DNA from: Gemmatimonadales bacterium UBA7889
Lineage (GTDB): Bacteria > Gemmatimonadota > Gemmatimonadetes > Longimicrobiales > Gaopeijiaceae
Direction of reading: 5' to 3'
Assembly: GCA_002501085.1 (NCBI GenBank)
Contig: DLRL01000014.1
Span: 1-18,455, forward strand
DNA length: 18,455 bases
How positions within the stretch are numbered: the first letter of the stretch is position 1; each line of letters begins with the position of its first letter. The position numbers were made by a program, and so were the translations under genes. The notes under the pieces are model-generated. The model saw only the letters and a list, made by a program, of their open reading frames with translations. It was not told the DNA's origin and made no database searches. This document shows, piece by piece, positions 13,833-18,455 of the stretch.

Positions 13833-15439
13833 GGCGACGCTTACTTGACCAAGCAGTAGTGATACTCTTTGTGGGGGCTGGACTGGCAACTTCTCTACCC
13901 TTGGAAGCCCAGGACATTGAGACCCTTGCTCACCTACGAGGGCTTGAACTCCCGGTTGGCTACTACGAGAGAGTTCGAGAAGATCCGACTGCCTTTACTC
14001 TACCAAATGGTCTTTTCAGAAGCAGTCCAGAAGGCCGTTTAGCAAGTAGAACTGAGGGACGAGCGGATATTCCCGTGATCCTCGCGCTCTTTTCAGATTC
14101 TGAAGAGCCCCACATCACGCCGGAAATGATCCAACAGTCACTCTTTGATGGACCGACAGGGTACGGCACCATCACAGAGGCCTACCTTGAGTTTTCAAGA
14201 GGCGCATTAACAGTGGGTGGCCAAGTCTATCCATGGGTGCGGACCTCGTTGCCGATAGACTCTGTGGTTGGCACCAGTAACGGACTAGGGGATGATGCGA
14301 AGCTTGCTTGGTACTTAGCTGAAGCTCTCGATTCTATTGAGAGTGAGGTCGATTGGACGGTCTACGACAGTGACGGTGCAGATGGTATCCCGAACAGCGG
14401 CGACGACGATGGGATCGTGGATGTAGTCACGTTTGAATACCTCGAAATCGCAGCATCCTGTGGTGGCCCCGCGATCTGGCCACACCGCTGGAGGATGTCT
14501 GGAGCGGCAGGTGCCCCATATGTAACTGATGACATTGGGGTCTCGGGTGAGAGAATCAAGGTTGATGGCTACATCACTCAAGGAGTCAGTGATTGCACCG
14601 GGAATAATGTTCAGACTGCCAATGTTATCTCTCACGAATTCGGTCATGTTCTAGGTCTTCCGGATTATTACCATCCTACGGCAGATGGCGGCGCCCTCGG
14701 GAGGCGTTGGGTATTGGGTTGTTGGGCACTCATGGCGGCAGGTTCCTGGGGGTGCGGTCCTGTCGATGACCGGACTGAGCCGTTTGGGCCTACACATCTC
14801 TCAGCTCACTCAAAGCAGGTTTTGGGATGGATTAACTACATCGAACTCGGTGAGGTCTGGAATCACGAAGTGTTCCTTGATCCGGTTCAAAGTTCGGGGA
14901 CCGCTCTCCGCGTTCCTATCGGTGAGTCCGGGACTGATTTTCTCATAGCTGAGTTTCGGACACAAACGGGTTTTGATCATCAAATTCCTGCTGAAGGTGT
15001 CCTCATGTACAAACAGGATCTTACGGCATCTCGTAGGCCGGATCCTGCTAGCAACGATCCCTACTTCATGACAGTGCTTGAGCAGGATAACAACAACGGG
15101 TTACTTCGGAACTCGTACGAAGGAGGCAACCGCGGGGAGGCGGGGGATGCGTGGGGCGTGAGCAATTCTGCAGCGAAGCAGCGAGTGTCACCCGGACCTG
15201 CGGTACTTAGGCTGAATAGTGGTGCGGTGAAAGCTGTTACAGTTCACGATATCTCTATTCTAGATGGACGTGCTCGGTTGGTAATCTCAACCAGTTGGGC
15301 TCCGATTCTCAGAAAATTCTTAAAAACACAAGGCCTACCGCTCACTCAGACTGAGTCGATCTATCTCGATGAACTTGGTAATGGAAATGGCCAGTACGAC
15401 CTTGGTGATCTCCGTGCCTGGCTCAGGGATAACGGGTAG
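13829..15439 (+). CDS. Secreted M6-family (immune inhibitor A-like) metalloprotease with dockerin-like tail
   Basis: 536 residues. A signal peptide is visible (MRRRLLDQAVVILFVGAGLA...LEAQ). IPVILALFSD opens the M6 domain, and FDGPTGYGTITEAYLEFSRG is the family block preceding the active site. The zinc site is H269-E270-F-G-H273, continuing VLGLPDYY with D279 as likely third ligand. The Met-turn is CWALMAAGSW (M302), then HLSAHSKQVLGW. DSDGADGIPNSGDDDGIVD (181-199) is an acidic, probably calcium-binding loop. A beta domain follows to about residue 490. The last 32 residues contain DELGNGNGQYDLGDLRAWL (514-532), like a single dockerin-type half (Gly/Asn loop, D524, D527), where true dockerins have two. 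The start overlaps the lipoprotein stop. The target substrate is unknown. Confidence 0.9.
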   Translation: MRRRLLDQAVVILFVGAGLATSLPLEAQDIETLAHLRGLELPVGYYERVREDPTAFTLPNGLFRSSPEGRLASRTEGRADIPVILALFSDSEEPHITPEMIQQSLFDGPTGYGTITEAYLEFSRGALTVGGQVYPWVRTSLPIDSVVGTSNGLGDDAKLAWYLAEALDSIESEVDWTVYDSDGADGIPNSGDDDGIVDVVTFEYLEIAASCGGPAIWPHRWRMSGAAGAPYVTDDIGVSGERIKVDGYITQGVSDCTGNNVQTANVISHEFGHVLGLPDYYHPTADGGALGRRWVLGCWALMAAGSWGCGPVDDRTEPFGPTHLSAHSKQVLGWINYIELGEVWNHEVFLDPVQSSGTALRVPIGESGTDFLIAEFRTQTGFDHQIPAEGVLMYKQDLTASRRPDPASNDPYFMTVLEQDNNNGLLRNSYEGGNRGEAGDAWGVSNSAAKQRVSPGPAVLRLNSGAVKAVTVHDISILDGRARLVISTSWAPILRKFLKTQGLPLTQTESIYLDELGNGNGQYDLGDLRAWLRDNG

Positions 15440-15492
15440 TAGCTAGAAAGGGGTAGCTCAGGTGTCCTGGGGAGCCCTGTGAGCGCCTAGCC
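15440..15492. other. Convergent spacer between the M6 protease and the Spy-like gene
   Basis: A small stem CTCAGG-TGT-CCTGGG (with one G-T pair) is present near 15457-15471. There is no T-run on either strand, so I cannot call a real terminator. The sequence is otherwise featureless. Confidence 0.15.
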
Positions 15493-16146
15493 TCATCCAA
15501 TCTCTCCAAAGTCTCTACGCCGTGGCCCTCTATGGTCGGTTCCGGGCCCGCGAGGTCCTCGGGGAGCACCTTGTCCACCCCTCATGCCGGGCCGGCCACC
15601 TCTCGAGCCACCAAATCCTGCTGGGCCACCCCGTCCACGTATCCCTCTTGCTTTGCCTGAGCGTGCCTTTAGCGATCGCATCTTGGCTTCTCTAAGGATG
15701 TCACGCTGCTGATCAGTTAAGATCGACATAACCAGCTCAGCTGGCTTAACCACTGCCTGACCTTCCTCCCCTCTAGCCTTAAGGCGAGACATCATATCAC
15801 TTCGGTTGATTAGGCCAGCCGTTGCCTGTGACCTTAATTCAGCCATCTCGGCCATTGCGGTAGCACGACGCTGGACATTCTCTCTTCGAATGTCATCAAG
15901 CTGGTTGATCTGTTCATCAGTCAGTTGAAGACGATCTCTCATTCGTATGATCTGCTCTGGCCCACTTGGTGGGGTACGATTGAAGCCCGGGTTGCCAAAG
16001 ACCCTTGGGCCACGGAACTGCTGAGCGTTCCCCTGCCGCAAGTTTGGTGGTCCCCGCCTGCCTCGGTTCTGCTGAGCATTCAGCTCTAGCGCGCCAGCCC
16101 CTAATAGCATGGCAAGAACCAGAATGCCAAGTGTCTTCTTATTCAT
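15493..16146 (-). CDS. Exported Spy/CpxP-like (LTXXQ) protein with Arg-Gly-rich tail
   Basis: 217 residues from ATG 16146, chosen because AAGGAA lies six bases upstream and a signal peptide (MNKKTLGILVLAMLLGAGALELNAQQ) starts there. Longer in-frame starts have no leader. After a Gly/Arg/Pro/Asn-rich linker (26-65) comes a helical LTXXQ module: LQLTDEQINQLDDIRRENVQRR, a second helix with Met-Ser-Arg-Leu, then MSILTDQQRDILREAKM. This is the Spy-type pair of helices that senses or chaperones extracytoplasmic protein. The last 55 residues are a low-complexity GRGG/RGGRPG/RGPRGPG region carrying a large positive charge. It could bind membrane, polyanion or RNA; nothing shows which. It stands apart (92 bases) from the upstream decarboxylase operon, and its transcription unit is unclear. 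Confidence 0.8.
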   Translation of the reverse strand: MNKKTLGILVLAMLLGAGALELNAQQNRGRRGPPNLRQGNAQQFRGPRVFGNPGFNRTPPSGPEQIIRMRDRLQLTDEQINQLDDIRRENVQRRATAMAEMAELRSQATAGLINRSDMMSRLKARGEEGQAVVKPAELVMSILTDQQRDILREAKMRSLKARSGKARGIRGRGGPAGFGGSRGGRPGMRGGQGAPRGPRGPGTDHRGPRRRDFGEIG

Positions 16147-16238
16147 GTTGTGTTCCTTCATATCTATTTGTCCCTGCTGGCAGGAGAGGTGCATCTCAAT
16201 GCTTCTAGTAAGATTGGAGTCTGAACAGCCATCGTATG

Positions 16239-16847
16239 TTAAGTCTGTTTTTGATCTTTGGTTTCGAGGGCGGCCTTGAATGTTCGTGACCAATCAGCAA
16301 GTGAGGTTCTCAGGTAGCGGCCCTTCTCTCGATCGTTTCGAGATATAGGGCCCTCTGATCCTGGCTCTACCAAGAGGTGTACGCATGTCGGGCCTGGCTG
16401 GGTCAGGATGTCTTCGACCGCCTCCGCATAACTTCTGGCGTCTTCAAAAAAGAAGACTCTCTGGAAGCCGGCAGCCTGGGCCATCGCTGCGTAGTCAATT
16501 TGTCCAGAGGCGGCTACAGATTGATGGCCGGTGATCTCAAAGACGCCATTATCCATGACGAAGAGCACGTAGTTTGTAGCTTCAGATCCGACTACCGTGG
16601 CGAGGGTCCCAAGCGTCATCAACATGCTTCCGTCACCGTTAAGGCATAGCACTGTCCGGTCAGGACGAGCGAGTGCAATGCCAAGCGCAAGGTCGGCGGC
16701 ATGGCCCATGGCGCTATCGGCTGACGCGAAATCTAGATCGCTATCAGAGATACGGCCCCAGGGTCGGGTGGCCCCCATGGTTGTCACGATAATTTCATCA
16801 GTTCGATACTGAACAAGTGGATCGAGGACTTGAGCACGCGTGAGCAT
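16239..16847 (-). CDS. TPP-dependent 2-oxo acid decarboxylase, beta (C-terminal) chain, sulfo-/phosphonopyruvate decarboxylase type
   Basis: 202 residues from ATG 16847, which overlaps the alpha-chain TGA by one base (TGATG); a TTG one codon earlier is unlikely. This is the PP domain of a TPP enzyme: ADSAMGHAADLALG opens it, and the TPP/Mg motif runs from G71-D72-G73-S to D99-N100-G (26 residues between), followed by ITGHQS. It matches the beta halves of ComE-type sulfopyruvate decarboxylase and the C-terminal half of phosphonopyruvate decarboxylase. The final 60 residues contain the usual LTQPGPTCVHLLVEPG segment. The real substrate (sulfopyruvate, phosphonopyruvate or another 3-substituted pyruvate) cannot be decided. 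It forms an alpha/beta enzyme with the upstream gene. Confidence 0.8.
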   Translation of the reverse strand: MLTRAQVLDPLVQYRTDEIIVTTMGATRPWGRISDSDLDFASADSAMGHAADLALGIALARPDRTVLCLNGDGSMLMTLGTLATVVGSEATNYVLFVMDNGVFEITGHQSVAASGQIDYAAMAQAAGFQRVFFFEDARSYAEAVEDILTQPGPTCVHLLVEPGSEGPISRNDREKGRYLRTSLADWSRTFKAALETKDQKQT

Positions 16848-17377
16848 CAAGTGAGTCCACGAGCCATAACAACGGCGGTAGGGCGTTCGGTAGAACGAGC
16901 AGAGTCAATAGTTCGAGCCAATACAGTTGAAGGGTCGTCTTCACCTTCGCACCGCTCAAAAGGTACGCCCCACACCTCGAGTGTTGGCTCCGTAAGTAGA
17001 GCTACTGAATCGACATCTCCCCGAGTAAGCAGATCACGTTCCCTCAGGTCAGAGGGTTTAAGTCTTGCCTCTTTCATCTTTGAATATCCCCGACCCGTAA
17101 TGAGGATCGGTATAGGTGCCCCCATGCGAGCTGCCGTTCCACGTAAGCTGTCACCTGACTCAAGGAGTCCGGTGTTCTGGATCACGACAAGAGGAGAGGC
17201 TCCTCCGAGCCATAGCCCTGAAGCAATTGCGAACGCTTCGCCTTCTCGCGTAACAGTGACAAGCCGGATCCAAAGGTGATCAGATAGTGCATCGAAAAGT
17301 GGTGCTGATGTGTTATCCGGCAGGCCTACTACATGGGTTATGCCTGCTGCTACAAGCGTATGAAGTATCTTAGTCAC
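16847..17377 (-). CDS. TPP-dependent 2-oxo acid decarboxylase, alpha (N-terminal) chain, sulfo-/phosphonopyruvate decarboxylase type
   Basis: 176 residues from GTG 17377; upstream in frame a stop comes after two codons, so the start is well bounded. This is the PYR domain. GITHVVGLPDNTSAPLF is the typical 'G...vvGVPDS...p' opening. E45 in TREGEAFAIASG is the expected cofactor-activating Glu (compare NEGNAVALAAG in phosphonopyruvate decarboxylase). VVIQNTGLLESGDSLRG corresponds to 'VYMQNSGLGN..NPL'. The best-known split enzyme of this kind is ComDE of coenzyme M biosynthesis. The gene overlaps the upstream permease by eight bases and the downstream beta chain by one, so it is a tight three-gene unit. 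The physiological substrate is unknown. Confidence 0.8.
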   Translation of the reverse strand: MTKILHTLVAAGITHVVGLPDNTSAPLFDALSDHLWIRLVTVTREGEAFAIASGLWLGGASPLVVIQNTGLLESGDSLRGTAARMGAPIPILITGRGYSKMKEARLKPSDLRERDLLTRGDVDSVALLTEPTLEVWGVPFERCEGEDDPSTVLARTIDSARSTERPTAVVMARGLT

Positions 17378-18455
17378 TGTTGTTCACACGAGAGCGAGTC
17401 GTGACCAGGCCTCCAATCAGAATCGCTGAGAGCATGGCTCCTGCCCCTAGGGCCATCTGTGGTTGTGTACCGATCAGGATTGCGAGAATCGCTATGTACA
17501 AAGCGATCGTGATGGCAGGAAGCCATGGATGACCCGGCATCACGAACGGACGCTCCAGATCTGGACGCTGGGCTCGGAGTTTGAAGTAGCCAAGCAGGAC
17601 CATCGTATCGACGGCGATTGCGACCGTCATCATAAAACGGATCAAGAATTCAAACGCTCCGGAAAGCGCGAGAAGCCCAATCCATGCCGAGATGAAGTAG
17701 AGTGCCTTTCTCGGTGTACCCCTGTCATCAACTTCAGTGAATGCTTGGGGAGAGAGTCGGTGTTGTGCTAGCCCGTAGGCCACTCTGGGTAAGCCTAAGA
17801 AATTAACATTCAGACTACTGAGGAGGATGATGAGCGCCGCCGCTGTAACCGCTGTTCCGGCGGCAGGGCCGAACACGCTGGAAATCGTAAGTGCAGCGAT
17901 CAACTCAGGATCGGCAGACATCTCAGCAGGTGTGAGTACCCCAAGAAATGCGACATTGATCAGTAGATACAGGACCATGACTGCCAATGCACCACCAACC
18001 AAGATCTTTGGTAGTGCAGTGCCAGGATCTTTAATTTCTTCCGCCATTTTCGCGGCGTCTTCCCAGCCGTAGTAAGCGAACGAAATGGATTGATACGCGA
18101 GCGCGAAGCCCAAGAGACCTGCGGTTGGTCCGGAAGCCTCTGTCAGGGCAGGCTGGAACCCTATGAAGTCACCTGCAGCGATACCTGCAGCAGCGATCGC
18201 TACTACAATGAGAACCTTGATGACCGTAGTAATGTTCTGGAACTGTGAGCTGGCCTTGAGTCCACGTGTGTGAAGAAAAAAGAACCCGACACAGACTGCT
18301 AACGCTATGATCTGTATGTTGCCGCGATTCCCCGCCAATATTCGGACGTACTCAGCGATAGCGACTGCCTTGGCTGCTCCGCTGAAGCCACGGCTGACGA
18401 GAAGTTCTGACCAGCCGGTGACAAAACCCATCGTGTCACCCCAGGCGTGGCGAGC
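17370..18455 (-). CDS. APC-superfamily amino acid permease, 5' end beyond the window
   Basis: An in-frame ATG at 18431 would give 353 residues, but the frame stays open to the end of the window (ARHAWGDTMGFVTGWSELL). This matches the loop and third membrane segment of APC carriers ('..aYG...GF..GW'), so the gene continues outside and about 70-100 residues with two membrane segments are missing. The visible part has about ten hydrophobic segments. YYGWEDAAKMAEEIKDPGTALP is the conserved loop before TM7, and LPRVAYGLAQHRLSPQAF is the loop typical of the amino acid-polyamine-organocation family. It imports an amino acid or amine. The 3' end overlaps the TPP decarboxylase alpha chain by eight bases, suggesting that it brings in that enzyme's substrate or a precursor. 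Confidence 0.88.
   Translation of the reverse strand, partial: ARHAWGDTMGFVTGWSELLVSRGFSGAAKAVAIAEYVRILAGNRGNIQIIALAVCVGFFFLHTRGLKASSQFQNITTVIKVLIVVAIAAAGIAAGDFIGFQPALTEASGPTAGLLGFALAYQSISFAYYGWEDAAKMAEEIKDPGTALPKILVGGALAVMVLYLLINVAFLGVLTPAEMSADPELIAALTISSVFGPAAGTAVTAAALIILLSSLNVNFLGLPRVAYGLAQHRLSPQAFTEVDDRGTPRKALYFISAWIGLLALSGAFEFLIRFMMTVAIAVDTMVLLGYFKLRAQRPDLERPFVMPGHPWLPAITIALYIAILAILIGTQPQMALGAGAMLSAILIGGLVTTRSRVNNSD

Noticed and set aside
15450..15480. GGGGTAGCTCAGG resembles the 5' part of a tRNA with its D-arm
   Set aside because: No anticodon arm, no GTTCGA-type T-arm and no matching acceptor strand within 90 bases; it is a chance match.
16147..16293. N-terminal extension of the Spy-like protein to 16293
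   Set aside because: The extension is not secretory, overlaps the end of the decarboxylase gene, and the RBS and signal peptide support 16146.

Overview
The window is a gene-dense bacterial stretch of about 50% GC (estimated by eye). It holds no RNA gene, insertion sequence, CRISPR array or phage gene that I can see. The organism is probably a Gram-negative-type, possibly marine, bacterium. A Gemmatimonadota-like lineage is my best guess, based on four things: a DUF2007-type protein, an M6 metalloprotease ending in a GNGNGQYDLGDLRAWL-type tail, a small partner lipoprotein, and an LVIVD-type surface propeller. This placement is inference and no marker gene is present to settle it.

The layout has four blocks. 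(1) 271-4032, plus strand: a metal-dependent HD-domain protein resembling the HD mixed-valent oxygenases (PhnZ/MIOX/TmpB type), a DUF2007-like protein, a zinc-dependent alcohol dehydrogenase-type enzyme and a FAD-dependent glycine/D-amino acid oxidase-type enzyme. The last three are packed with 3 and 1 base gaps and look like one catabolic operon. (2) 4079-10303, minus strand: a complete SUF iron-sulfur assembly operon in the order sufC-sufB-sufD-Rieske ferredoxin-sufS-sufU, followed by an O6-alkylguanine-DNA methyltransferase whose true start appears to be a non-ATG codon upstream of the annotated GTG. (3) 10404-15439, plus strand and divergent from suf: a patatin-like phospholipase, a secreted Ig-like/LVIVD propeller protein, a small lipoprotein, and a secreted M6-family metalloprotease that overlaps the lipoprotein by 4 bases. 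(4) 15493-18455, minus strand: a secreted Spy/LTXXQ-like protein with an RG-rich tail, then a tightly overlapped unit read as APC permease (cut by the window end), TPP decarboxylase alpha chain, TPP decarboxylase beta chain.

The regulatory centre is the 100-base divergent spacer 10304-10403. It contains a candidate suf promoter, a small palindrome and a 9-bp-stem hairpin in the predicted suf leader, plus a strong Shine-Dalgarno for the patatin gene.

The most promising candidates for something undescribed are the lipoprotein/M6-protease pair with its single-repeat dockerin-like tail, the HD-oxygenase-like protein with a His-rich arm and a degenerate Tat-like leader beside two oxidoreductases, and the permease plus split phosphonopyruvate/sulfopyruvate-type decarboxylase unit.
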